The notes beneath the pieces were generated by a model that ran no database searches, was not told the DNA's origin, and saw nothing but the letters and a program-made list of their open reading frames with translations. A DNA stretch of 21,044 nt from CAZJDM01 sp964544765 (GTDB taxonomy: Bacteria > Bdellovibrionota_B > Oligoflexia > CAYFLR01), in contig CAZJDM010000074.1 of NCBI GenBank assembly GCA_964544765.1, positions 1 through 21,044 on the forward strand, written 5' to 3'. Of this stretch, positions 1 to 7,696 are shown piece by piece; position 1 is the stretch's first letter; every line of letters starts with the position of its first letter. The translations under genes were made by a program, and so were the position numbers.

Positions 1-16
1 ATTTTTGTTTATGAAC

Positions 17-50
17 TTTTACACTGTTGAATATTTTACACTCTGAATTG
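17..50. repeat. Tandem 17-bp imperfect direct repeat
   Basis: TTTTACACT occurs at 17-25 and again at 34-42, so the repeat period is 17 bp. The following bases are also similar (GTTGAATA versus CTGAATTG). The pair lies upstream of the promoter at 70-98 and could be a tandem operator. It is short and AT-rich, so chance is possible. Confidence 0.3.
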
Positions 51-69
51 CTGCATAACAACTTTTCAT

Positions 70-98
70 TTGACAACAATTGTAAAACACCGTATTTT
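70..98 (+). promoter_or_regulatory. Sigma70-type promoter for the radical SAM gene
   Basis: A perfect TTGACA at 70-75 is followed by a 17-bp spacer and TATTTT at 93-98. The spacer contains the 8-bp palindrome ACAATTGT (76-83). Transcription would start near 104-106, which coincides with the first ATG at 104. The transcript would therefore be leaderless or nearly so, or translation starts at the next ATG (116). Confidence 0.55.
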
Positions 99-103
99 TC
101 CAT

Positions 104-1135
104 ATGATACTTGTTATGCATTTTTTTAATAAAATAAAAATCCTTCAAAATATCCTGCTTAATAAGCCAATTCTTGCTGTATGGTACCTGACCGATAAAT
201 GTAATTTTGATTGCTTATATTGTATGGTTCATGAAAGAAAAACAGAAGATTTAAGTTTTGACGAAATAAAAGAAACTTTTTATGTAATCAAAGATCTAGG
301 CATAAGATATATTTTTTTACAAGGAGGAGAACCTCTACTAAGAAAAGATATTATACAAATCCTGAGTTTATGTTTAGAGTATAAAATCAAACCCACTATT
401 GTAACCAATGGAACCTACATTAACCACGAACTCATTAATTATATTAAGGACCGTGATATTAATTTGACAATTAGCCTACCAACTCTAAATCATAAAAAGC
501 ACCTTGAATTGACCAAAAATGATAATTTAAAAGAAATATTGAAAAATATAGAACAAATAAAAAATGTTAAACATATAGGAAATTGGAGTATTACAACTAC
601 AATAACTAGAACCAATTATAATGAAATCAACCACATAAAAGACTTTGCGGAAAAAAATAACTTCATGTATGCAATTCGCAGTTATATACATGATATTGGA
701 GCATTTGGAAAATCAGACAGCAAACTTAAATACGGTGAAAGACGTGAAGATATTATAAGAGCTTTTAGAGAACTATCCAAAATTGAGGAGAAGAGAAATT
801 ATTTGGCACATCTAATTTACGAAGAAGAAATAAAGTATTTAAAAGAAGGATACTCAACACCCTGTGACGCAATTAAACATTCCATCATTGTAAACAGTGA
901 TGGTAGTTTCTCTCCTTGCATAGAACATGTTAACCAAAAAATAAAAGGAAATAAAAAAATTGTAAACAACTTCCTAGCTACATGCAAGGATCGTGTTCAA
1001 AATTGCTACCAAAACACTCCCTGCTTTCATGGATGTAGCAGAAACATTGGAATACTTTTAAGAAGTAAAACTAAGATACTACTTCATATGCCAACAATTA
1101 TTAAGTTCTTAAGTAAACATAAATCTTTTTTCTAG
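104..1135 (+). CDS. Radical SAM protein with SPASM-like cysteine-rich C-terminus
   Basis: This 343-residue protein is a radical SAM enzyme that should cleave S-adenosylmethionine with a 4Fe-4S cluster. The cluster motif CxxxCxxC is at Cys33, Cys37 and Cys40, and the SAM-contact GGEP is at 74-77. The C-terminal part carries Cys254, 272, 294, 301, 307 and 311, a spacing like that of SPASM/twitch domains that hold extra Fe-S clusters. Enzymes of this type often modify peptides or build cofactors, but no precursor peptide is visible nearby, so the substrate is unknown. The end is basic and hydrophobic. Neither candidate start (104, or Met5 at 116) has a ribosome binding site; a promoter ends at 98, which suggests a leaderless message. 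The gene is convergent with the seven-gene minus-strand operon, only 6 bp away. The family assignment is firm; the function is not. Confidence 0.88.
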   Translation: MILVMHFFNKIKILQNILLNKPILAVWYLTDKCNFDCLYCMVHERKTEDLSFDEIKETFYVIKDLGIRYIFLQGGEPLLRKDIIQILSLCLEYKIKPTIVTNGTYINHELINYIKDRDINLTISLPTLNHKKHLELTKNDNLKEILKNIEQIKNVKHIGNWSITTTITRTNYNEINHIKDFAEKNNFMYAIRSYIHDIGAFGKSDSKLKYGERREDIIRAFRELSKIEEKRNYLAHLIYEEEIKYLKEGYSTPCDAIKHSIIVNSDGSFSPCIEHVNQKIKGNKKIVNNFLATCKDRVQNCYQNTPCFHGCSRNIGILLRSKTKILLHMPTIIKFLSKHKSFF

Positions 1136-1141
1136 GGAAAA

Positions 1142-1885
1142 TTAAAATCCTTCTGAATATGTACCCCCACAAAAAGCACTTCTATTACTGACCCATACTC
1201 TAGTTAAATTTATGTTACAACCACTAATAAGCTCTAACTTAAAAGAAAATGTTTTACGATCAATATCGCGACTTGACAATTTAATAGGAATAGTTATAGG
1301 CATATTGTCTATTATTTGCACCCGCTTAGCGAACCTAACTATTTCACGATCGTATTGTTGTTTTCTTCTGTTGAATCTATTCTGTCTTTTACCAAGAAAT
1401 TCAAAAGCAATTTCACTTGGACATCCCGCTTCTTTTGAAAGATGGATATTAACCCAAAATGTCCCCGGAACAACTTTAAAATCATATACCTTTAAAGAAA
1501 AATCGTTGGTCAAAAGAAAATTACAATTATTGAAAGGGACATGATTCAAATTTTCTTTGCAAAGAAGATTATTACTCGTTAACAAGGAAAAATCATTTAT
1601 AACGGGTCTCAAAAACTTCATAGTCACCAAAGTAGATACATCTCCTAACCACTTACGTGGAAATAGTTTAATAAAGGCCCTTCCTCCTCCTAAATAAAAA
1701 TATACCGCCGGAGCAGTCAAATAGTAAATAAATAAAATTGATAAAATTCCTATAATGAACGTTTTACTTATAGATATATTTACTAATACAAGTTTAATAA
1801 TTTCTTTAAGCCTTTTAATTAAATCAATCATTAATACTCTAAAAGGAGAATTTTTATTGAAAATATTTTTAAAATATAATCTCAC
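1142..1885 (-). CDS. Unrecognised single-span membrane protein, last gene of the operon
   Basis: This 247-residue protein matches no family I recognise. A basic N-terminal stretch (about residues 1-38) leads into one hydrophobic segment (about 41-68). A hydrophilic part of about 180 residues follows, rich in beta-forming residues and with several cysteines, which is most likely periplasmic. The start is GTG at 1885. It lies inside the end of the preceding polytopic membrane gene (17-bp overlap), so the two are probably translationally coupled. No good ribosome binding site is visible, and an internal ATG at 1831 is the alternative. Position suggests it partners the polytopic protein encoded just before it. 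That is inference from gene order only. Confidence 0.7.
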   Translation of the reverse strand: MRLYFKNIFNKNSPFRVLMIDLIKRLKEIIKLVLVNISISKTFIIGILSILFIYYLTAPAVYFYLGGGRAFIKLFPRKWLGDVSTLVTMKFLRPVINDFSLLTSNNLLCKENLNHVPFNNCNFLLTNDFSLKVYDFKVVPGTFWVNIHLSKEAGCPSEIAFEFLGKRQNRFNRRKQQYDREIVRFAKRVQIIDNMPITIPIKLSSRDIDRKTFSFKLELISGCNINLTRVWVSNRSAFCGGTYSEGF

Positions 1886-2915
1886 GTGATCGGTCCGATT
1901 GTGATGAACAAAACTTTATTATCGCAAACATACAACATAAATAACAGACAAATTGACTCCAAATTAAATAGCGCGCAAAATCCCAGGCCACCATTATTAT
2001 CGTCATAGTCAGTAATGAACAACCAAATATTAAACACGAAATTAATATTCTTTTCTTGAGGTAAACAAGGTTACTTAAAATAAAATATACACCCAATATC
2101 ATGACTAAATTAAAGGTTTGAGACCAAATTAAGGACATAAAAAATCCGGACCAATTAGCACTTATTCTACCTATCATTCCACTTATTGCGTTAGTAAATG
2201 TATCATTAGAAGGGTTAAGAATTACTGAAGTAATATCAACAGTTAACTTATTTAACAACATCTCAGCTTTATCAGGAAAAGGTTGATACCTCATCCATAC
2301 CCCTAGTATCAAAGAAATAATCAAAGTTATCAGGATAAATCTAACTTTGATAACATTTTTAATATCAATAATTCCCCAAAAAATTAGCAATGGACACCAT
2401 ATATAGACAAAACCCTCATGAATTAATATCCCTACCACTGACACGATAAAAGGTATAAATCTGGAGTTCATCCAAAGACCTAAGCAACCAACCAAGGCTA
2501 ACTGGAACAACAATATATCTGGAAATCCGACCATATAACCTAAGGTAGAAAATACCGGAGAGGCAAAAAATAATAACGACAAAAGGCAACAAACAAGTTT
2601 AAGAGGTAATGCAACAACTTCCAAAGTTTTCACTGACAATCGACTGCAACTTGTTATGAAAACACCGTATATCATTGCGTATATGCCATAAACATAGTTC
2701 AATGATTCCGCACGACTAAATTCAGACAAAAAATCAGATAGTAGAGTGCCTATCAGTCCCCTTCTTACAAACCCCAGTTTATAACTCAATTCCCAAGTAT
2801 AAGTACCAAAAATCTGTACCTCAGGCAGCCATCCTTTAAAAAAAGAAATTGTTCCCACAAGAAAAAACAGAAAAAATATTATTAAATAATTTGGATTAGA
2901 TTTAGAATTCATCAT
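1869..2915 (-). CDS. Unrecognised polytopic inner-membrane protein
   Basis: This 348-residue, very hydrophobic protein has roughly eight or nine predicted membrane spans, beginning at about residue 9. Between the first two spans lies a polar loop with the motif GFVRRGLIG (about residues 48-56). This resembles loops I associate with polytopic proteins of surface-glycan clusters, possibly GT-C-like transferases or polymerases, but the resemblance is weak and I do not name a function. Its ATG overlaps the stop of the TctC-like gene by 4 bp (ATGA) and its 3' end overlaps the next gene by 17 bp. It is therefore firmly inside the operon. It is too large, and has too many spans, to be the missing TctB subunit (usually about 150 residues and four spans). 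Confidence 0.72.
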   Translation of the reverse strand: MMNSKSNPNYLIIFFLFFLVGTISFFKGWLPEVQIFGTYTWELSYKLGFVRRGLIGTLLSDFLSEFSRAESLNYVYGIYAMIYGVFITSCSRLSVKTLEVVALPLKLVCCLLSLLFFASPVFSTLGYMVGFPDILLFQLALVGCLGLWMNSRFIPFIVSVVGILIHEGFVYIWCPLLIFWGIIDIKNVIKVRFILITLIISLILGVWMRYQPFPDKAEMLLNKLTVDITSVILNPSNDTFTNAISGMIGRISANWSGFFMSLIWSQTFNLVMILGVYFILSNLVYLKKRILISCLIFGCSLLTMTIIMVAWDFARYLIWSQFVCYLCCMFAIIKFCSSQSDRSREIIF

Positions 2916-3967
2916 TGCTGATAAACTCTTTTTTTATTATAAAACGAATCTATATTAAGTGCATCTCTGTTAAACTCTACTAAAGTATGTAATGCCTCAC
3001 TGGTAATCAATGGATACAAGGACCTGACAAAATTTTCGGCATCTTCACCGACGTGCCACGGATATTTACCTAGACGTTTTTGTAAACGAGATAAAGTCTC
3101 CTTATCATCCAGCATATCTTGAACAGCTTTACGTAACCGATTCATGTGCGGGTTTCCCTTGTTGACCCACATGGCTTTCTGAACTCCATCACGCCAAGCT
3201 TTTACCATTTTATAGGCAGAATACAATTTTCCTTTGGGAAATTCTCCCCATAATCGCTTATATAACTCCTCCAAAGTTAGTGTATTAGGAAAATTAGGAT
3301 CAGGAACAAAAGTATCCTTCTGAGCATTATATAAGCCATGATGAAAAAAAGTAACTGATTCTCTCAGAGGCTCTACATGTTTTTTATGAGCAGCAGGATT
3401 GTCCCTGGTCATATTCACCTCACCTCTACGATAAGCAAGTCGTATTTCCGAGGTAGTCATGCCTTTAACATACTTCACCCTTTTTTTCCAGCTTCTCCAC
3501 ACCTTTGGCCCATCAATTAATAAGGCAATACCCATTGACTCAGGAACACCTCCCGACCGTTCTGCCCAAACAATAGTTCTATTTTTCCAGTCCAAGGATT
3601 TAAGCCTGGAAACAATAATATTATTGTTCATTAAAGCGATGGCGTCATAATCCATATAATCAAAAGTAACCTTCTCCTGCAAATAACTCACTGCATTTCC
3701 ACCGTGAGAAACCATAACTGTTTTAGGATTAAACCTTAACTGACTATGAAATTTTTCAAAACCAATCCTATCTCTAGCTCCTGGTAGATGCCTGATAATT
3801 ATCTTCTCTCCTAATTTTTTCTCCAGTTCCTTAGCAACGATACTGGCCCATATAGAGGTACCACCACCTGGTTTTTGCGGGACTATAAAAGTAAACTTGG
3901 CCCACATAATCGAAGAAAAGAAACAACACCATAATGAGAAATAAACTACAACAAATCCTAATTTCAT
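2912..3967 (-). CDS. TctC/Bug-family periplasmic solute-binding protein
   Basis: This 351-residue protein is the extracytoplasmic receptor type of tripartite tricarboxylate transporters. A signal peptide covers about residues 1-23. The mature protein opens with FIVPQKPGGG, the ligand-loop signature of the family. Next comes a diverged form of the usual 'ENxPGAxG' loop (HLPGARDRIG, about 60-69). The rest has the usual two-lobe length, though it is more basic and more diverged than typical Bug proteins. Known members bind small carboxylates; this ligand cannot be read from the sequence. AAGGA at 3974-3978 sits 6 nt before the ATG. The gene follows the TctA-like permease by 26 bp, and its stop overlaps the start of the next gene by 4 bp, so it is cotranscribed. 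Confidence 0.86.
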   Translation of the reverse strand: MKLGFVVVYFSLWCCFFSSIMWAKFTFIVPQKPGGGTSIWASIVAKELEKKLGEKIIIRHLPGARDRIGFEKFHSQLRFNPKTVMVSHGGNAVSYLQEKVTFDYMDYDAIALMNNNIIVSRLKSLDWKNRTIVWAERSGGVPESMGIALLIDGPKVWRSWKKRVKYVKGMTTSEIRLAYRRGEVNMTRDNPAAHKKHVEPLRESVTFFHHGLYNAQKDTFVPDPNFPNTLTLEELYKRLWGEFPKGKLYSAYKMVKAWRDGVQKAMWVNKGNPHMNRLRKAVQDMLDDKETLSRLQKRLGKYPWHVGEDAENFVRSLYPLITSEALHTLVEFNRDALNIDSFYNKKRVYQQ

Positions 3968-3978
3968 CTTTTTTCCTT

Positions 3979-3998
3979 ATTGATTATCAATAATCAAT
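3979..3998. repeat. 9-bp perfect inverted repeat at the TctA/TctC gene junction
   Basis: ATTGATTAT (3979-3987) and ATAATCAAT (3990-3998) are exact inverse complements around a 2-bp centre. The element covers the TctA stop codon (3994-3996) and ends one base before the TctC ribosome binding site. With no real loop it looks more like a protein-binding palindrome than a stable hairpin, though an RNA hairpin with a slightly opened centre could alter the ratio of permease to binding protein. Confidence 0.5.
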
Positions 3999-5430
3999 TA
4001 AAATCTATACGATTACTATTCTTCAGCCCTAAAACGATTATAATTACTATTAATAAACAGATTATTAAAAAAATAGGACGCATGAGCAATGCTTCCCAAT
4101 CATATATTTTAAATGTTTGCCAGCTCAATTTTTCTATCCTATCAGCCAGAATAAATCCTATCAATAAAGAAGGTCTACTGAACTTGAATTTCTTTGCCAA
4201 TAAACCCACTATCCCCATCAGGATCAATATGACAAAATCCTCCCACCCACCTGTATACTGTACAGATGCCCAGACAATTATAGAAAAAAGAATTGGAAAA
4301 TAATATTTATAAGGTACATAAGTTATTAAAGCTACATACTTACTCAGAACCAGACAAACAATACCGGTAAGAGCAGTACTCACAATGAAACTAAATGACA
4401 TACTATTGAAAAACTTAGCGTCATTAATCAACTCAATAGAACCCAATTCAATATTCAAATACATAAATAGAGACATCAGAACTGCCGCAAATGGTGCTCC
4501 TGGTATACCAAAGAGAACTGTAGGAATAAACGATGACGCTTTTTGAGCATTATTGGCCCCTTCGCAACCAATTACACCCTTAATATTACCATTTCCAAAG
4601 TTTTCTTGCGGATTCGCAGCGACCGCATGACCATATGCCAGCCAATCAGCAATAGCTCCTCCCAATCCGGGGAGAACCCCAATTAATGACCCGATAACTC
4701 CACCCGTTAATGCCAGCTTCCAATTCTTAAAAACGATTTTAATGCCATCTATAGTTTGACTTTTGTGATCCTTAGATTCTATTCTAGCAGTTGATTTTCT
4801 TCTTTTAAACCCATCCAACATCTCAGGAATGGCAAACAAGCCAACCACAACCGGAATTAATTGCACACCATCCAGCAGGTAATCCCATCCTAGGGTCCAC
4901 CTGGGAGTTGCATTCTCATTATACCCTATTAATCCTAAAAACACTCCTATACAAATAGCGATTATCGATCTGGCCCAATGTTTGCTTGATATAAATCCCA
5001 CTGTAGCAAAAGCTAACAATGTAAAAGCAAATAACTCGGGGATACCTATAATCAATATAATTCTGGCATAAAACGGCAAAAGTAAAAAAGTTAATGATCC
5101 CCAGATTAATCCATTAATTGTACTACAAGTAAAAGCAGTAGAAAGGGCATATGTAGCCCTTCCTTGCAAAGCTACGGGAAATCCATCAACCATTGTTGCC
5201 GCCGCTGAATTAGCACCTGGAATTCCTAATAAAACACTGGTAAAAGTATCTCCAGTGGTAGATGCAGCTACCACCGCGACACAAAAAATTACTCCTAAAT
5301 AAGGATCGTTGGCAAAAATATCCATAAAAGGAAATAACGCGACTAGACCTGTAGTAGCTCCAGCAGCTGGTATAAGACCAACCAATAAACCATAAAAAAT
5401 ACCTGATAATAATGTGATTAGTTCTAGCAT
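3994..5430 (-). CDS. TctA-family permease of a tripartite tricarboxylate transporter
   Basis: This 478-residue polytopic protein is the large membrane subunit of a tripartite tricarboxylate transporter, which uses an ion gradient to import substrate handed over by a TctC-type receptor. Both internal repeats are recognisable. Repeat one has PAAGATTGL (about 21-29), then GIPGANSAA and DGFPVALQG (about 68-90). Repeat two has GVLPGLGGAIADWLAYG, then EGANNAQ and the PTVLFGIPG loop (about 250-315). Length is close to the usual 500; the N-terminus is slightly short. The first ATG, in the same frame as the upstream stop 18 bp away, has no ribosome binding site, so coupling to the methyltransferase is likely. 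No gene for the small TctB subunit is present. Confidence 0.9.
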   Translation of the reverse strand: MLELITLLSGIFYGLLVGLIPAAGATTGLVALFPFMDIFANDPYLGVIFCVAVVAASTTGDTFTSVLLGIPGANSAAATMVDGFPVALQGRATYALSTAFTCSTINGLIWGSLTFLLLPFYARIILIIGIPELFAFTLLAFATVGFISSKHWARSIIAICIGVFLGLIGYNENATPRWTLGWDYLLDGVQLIPVVVGLFAIPEMLDGFKRRKSTARIESKDHKSQTIDGIKIVFKNWKLALTGGVIGSLIGVLPGLGGAIADWLAYGHAVAANPQENFGNGNIKGVIGCEGANNAQKASSFIPTVLFGIPGAPFAAVLMSLFMYLNIELGSIELINDAKFFNSMSFSFIVSTALTGIVCLVLSKYVALITYVPYKYYFPILFSIIVWASVQYTGGWEDFVILILMGIVGLLAKKFKFSRPSLLIGFILADRIEKLSWQTFKIYDWEALLMRPIFLIICLLIVIIIVLGLKNSNRIDFN

Positions 5431-5448
5431 AAAGTCAACAAATTGAAA

Positions 5449-6195
5449 CTAGGTGGATTCTGCCGTGATTACTATCCAGTTCCAGTCTTCGAACAGCTCA
5501 CCATCTTCCATTTTTACATTTCGCTCTCTCTTATAACCAAAAGGAGCCTCTTTGATTAAGTTATAAATCTGTCTTTTATGTTCATCAGTCAGAGCTAAAG
5601 CTCCATTGAGCCAGTAGTCAATTGATTCGCGCACTTTAAGATACTCTGTGTGTTTAATAGTAAATCCATTTGATTCCAGCTCTTTTATTAGTTCCTCTGA
5701 ATTATGATATTTAACTATATTTATATGACGTGACAACTGGATACGTCTATAATGATCATTATCTTTATCTGAAAAAGGAACGCTTTGCCCTAAAATAAAA
5801 AGACCATTTTTTTTTAAAACTCTTTTTATTTCTTGCAAGGCTTGCGGTCCATGTAACAACATATAAGACTGTCTCAACACCGCAGCCTCAAACTGATGAT
5901 TCTCAAAAGGTAATTTTTCAACGTTTCCATGAACAGTTGGGTAATACTGATTTGCTTGTTCCACCATCTCCTTGGTAATATCTATCCCTGTAACCTTCCA
6001 TCCCCTCTCTAAAAAATGTCTTCCTAGAATACCCGTTCCACAACACAAATCCAAACAATGATAATTTTTTTTCACTGAATAAGGATACGCATTGATATGA
6101 GCTGCTATTAACCGTGGATTTAACATCCAATTCGCGGCAGTTTCAAAAGAATCCACTCTCCCCGCAAACTGTTTTTGAATTGCTCTTTCATTCAT
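5449..6195 (-). CDS. Class I SAM-dependent methyltransferase (copy 1)
   Basis: This 248-residue protein has a Rossmann-fold methyltransferase core. Motif I is LDLCCGTGILG (48-58), the acidic SAM-ribose site lies in GIDITKEMV (70-78), and the adenine-loop segment is GNVEKLPF (90-97). A motif IV/post-I region follows at LRQSYMLL (about 107-114). The C-terminal third carries VRESIDYW and an unusual end, KMEDGELFEDWNWIV. The methyltransferase encoded at 7697-8464 has the same C-terminal landmarks, and the two align over their full length. No acceptor can be read from the sequence. AGGA (6203-6206) lies 7 nt before the ATG. The gene is 49 bp after the radical SAM gene and 18 bp before the permease gene, within the operon. 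Confidence 0.9.
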   Translation of the reverse strand: MNERAIQKQFAGRVDSFETAANWMLNPRLIAAHINAYPYSVKKNYHCLDLCCGTGILGRHFLERGWKVTGIDITKEMVEQANQYYPTVHGNVEKLPFENHQFEAAVLRQSYMLLHGPQALQEIKRVLKKNGLFILGQSVPFSDKDNDHYRRIQLSRHINIVKYHNSEELIKELESNGFTIKHTEYLKVRESIDYWLNGALALTDEHKRQIYNLIKEAPFGYKRERNVKMEDGELFEDWNWIVITAEST

Positions 6196-6228
6196 AAATA
6201 AATCCTATTCTTAATTTTCATGATGCAA

Positions 6229-6244
6229 GTCTCAACTTTGAGAC
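6229..6244. repeat. Intercistronic hairpin after the radical SAM stop codon
   Basis: GTCTCAA (6229-6235) and TTGAGAC (6238-6244) are perfect inverse complements; as RNA this gives a 6-bp stem with a 4-nt loop. It begins directly after the stop codon of the B12-type radical SAM gene (6245-6247) and lies 33 nt before the next gene. There is no U-run, so it is not a standard terminator. A processing or mRNA-stability element is more likely. Confidence 0.5.
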
Positions 6245-7651
6245 CTAGTCTTTATATTTATAAGGTCTTTCATCAACAATACTATTGATAACCTGATAAG
6301 CCCTCCTTAAGTCATTTTTAGTCAAATGGGGAGAAAACATAACAAAACCTTCTTTATCAATATCTTCTTCTACTGATTCTTCTCGACCCAGAAAATACAG
6401 ATGGGACAATTCATCCTTTATCAGTCCCTCTCTCAAAGCTTTTTTATAGAAGGGTGTACCTGGAATAGCCGAAAGATATTTCACTCTTGTTATATCTTTA
6501 AAGCGAGTGGCAAATTCCATCATTTTTTGCAAAGATATAGAGTCATCTTCGGGAGCACCTATAATAAAAAGACCACCAACTTTAATACCAGCCTGTTTAG
6601 TCAACTCAATAGCCCCAATCATATCGTTGGGGGAAATTTTCTTTCGATAAAAATCAAGAGTTTGCTGAGAAATAGCTTCAAAACCGTACAGTATTATATC
6701 ACAACCTCGATCCTTCATTTTTTGCAAGACTTCCAGATCAACATCAGTAACCCGAGAAAAACAGTTCCAAGAAAATGAATATTCCCCAAAAGCCTGATCC
6801 ATCAGTTGAACGGTCCTATTTCTATCTGAAATAAAACAAAGGTCGTTCCACCATACATGAGAGAACTTATATCGCGTTAAATAATTTATCTCCTGTCTAA
6901 TCCGCCTTATCGATTTGAAATTAAGTTTAGGCATAGTTCTAAAGCAAAAGGTACAGGCATTGGAACATCCCCGAGAAGTAGACATATATATTTCAGGAAT
7001 GGCCATATTTTCAAAACGAGACCAAACTGTAAGATCTAAAAAAGGGATCATATCCAGATCAACTATTTGTGCTCTAGGCTTATTGATATTTACAACTCCA
7101 TCCTGATTTTTCCAGGCTAGTCCGGCAATTTGATCTATTGATTTTTTTTGAAGATCCTGATCCAAATAATCCAAAAGTTCAATTAAAGTTAACTCACCCT
7201 CACCAATTACCGCGTAATCAGCAAATGTATTAGTCATTACAACCTCTGGAGCTGAAGTAACTAAAGAGGACCCTAATATGACGGGTCTATTTTTATCTTC
7301 TTTTTTGGCAATTTCACACACTCGTTTAATATATGGAAAACTGTCTTCATAAGTAGCGATTCCGACAAAATCAAAGGAACTTAGCTTTCCGTTTAAATTC
7401 TCAACATCTGCTTGATCTCTTTGGTCCAAAAGTGTGAATTTATAACCCAAGCCTTTAACGATGGTCGCAATTATCGAGGGTCCCTCAAATGGGGCCAAAT
7501 GAACCCATTCCCAGCCCCTTGGAACTATAAAAGGAGATGGTGGGACAATAAGTCCAAAATGGAGGTGAGATGTTTGTTCAGCTTTATGAGGCAAAGGTAA
7601 GTTGTTTAATTTTTTAACCGCAAAATCATCGCTATCATTTAATATTGACAT
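6245..7651 (-). CDS. B12-binding-domain radical SAM protein
   Basis: This 468-residue protein has the layout of cobalamin-dependent radical SAM enzymes. The N-terminal Rossmann-like B12-binding part (about 30-170) ends with the typical VIGEGE (148-153). A linker follows with the family-typical 'IPFLDL' segment (about 202-207). The radical SAM core has CxxxCxxC at Cys229, Cys233 and Cys236. In the B12 part I do not see the DxHxxG motif that supplies a cobalt-ligating histidine; many radical SAM members lack it too. Characterised relatives include C- and P-methylases and ring-forming enzymes, so methyl transfer to an unactivated carbon is plausible but not shown. A weak purine-rich site (GTAGG) lies 8 nt before the ATG. 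Methyltransferase genes flank it at 45 and 49 bp. Confidence 0.9.
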   Translation of the reverse strand: MSILNDSDDFAVKKLNNLPLPHKAEQTSHLHFGLIVPPSPFIVPRGWEWVHLAPFEGPSIIATIVKGLGYKFTLLDQRDQADVENLNGKLSSFDFVGIATYEDSFPYIKRVCEIAKKEDKNRPVILGSSLVTSAPEVVMTNTFADYAVIGEGELTLIELLDYLDQDLQKKSIDQIAGLAWKNQDGVVNINKPRAQIVDLDMIPFLDLTVWSRFENMAIPEIYMSTSRGCSNACTFCFRTMPKLNFKSIRRIRQEINYLTRYKFSHVWWNDLCFISDRNRTVQLMDQAFGEYSFSWNCFSRVTDVDLEVLQKMKDRGCDIILYGFEAISQQTLDFYRKKISPNDMIGAIELTKQAGIKVGGLFIIGAPEDDSISLQKMMEFATRFKDITRVKYLSAIPGTPFYKKALREGLIKDELSHLYFLGREESVEEDIDKEGFVMFSPHLTKNDLRRAYQVINSIVDERPYKYKD

Positions 7652-7696
7652 TCAACTAACCTACTACATTGATTAGCATTTTTCTATTACACAAAA

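Noticed and set aside
1212..1544. Plus-strand open frame opposite the last operon gene, and similar antisense frames elsewhere (for example 3980-4303, 6401-6778)
   Set aside because: They are antisense to well-supported genes, lack ribosome binding sites and show no recognisable domains.
1889..1899. Palindrome ATCGGTCCGAT near the start of the last operon gene
   Set aside because: It lies inside the coding end of the polytopic membrane gene, has only 5-bp arms and no other supporting element.
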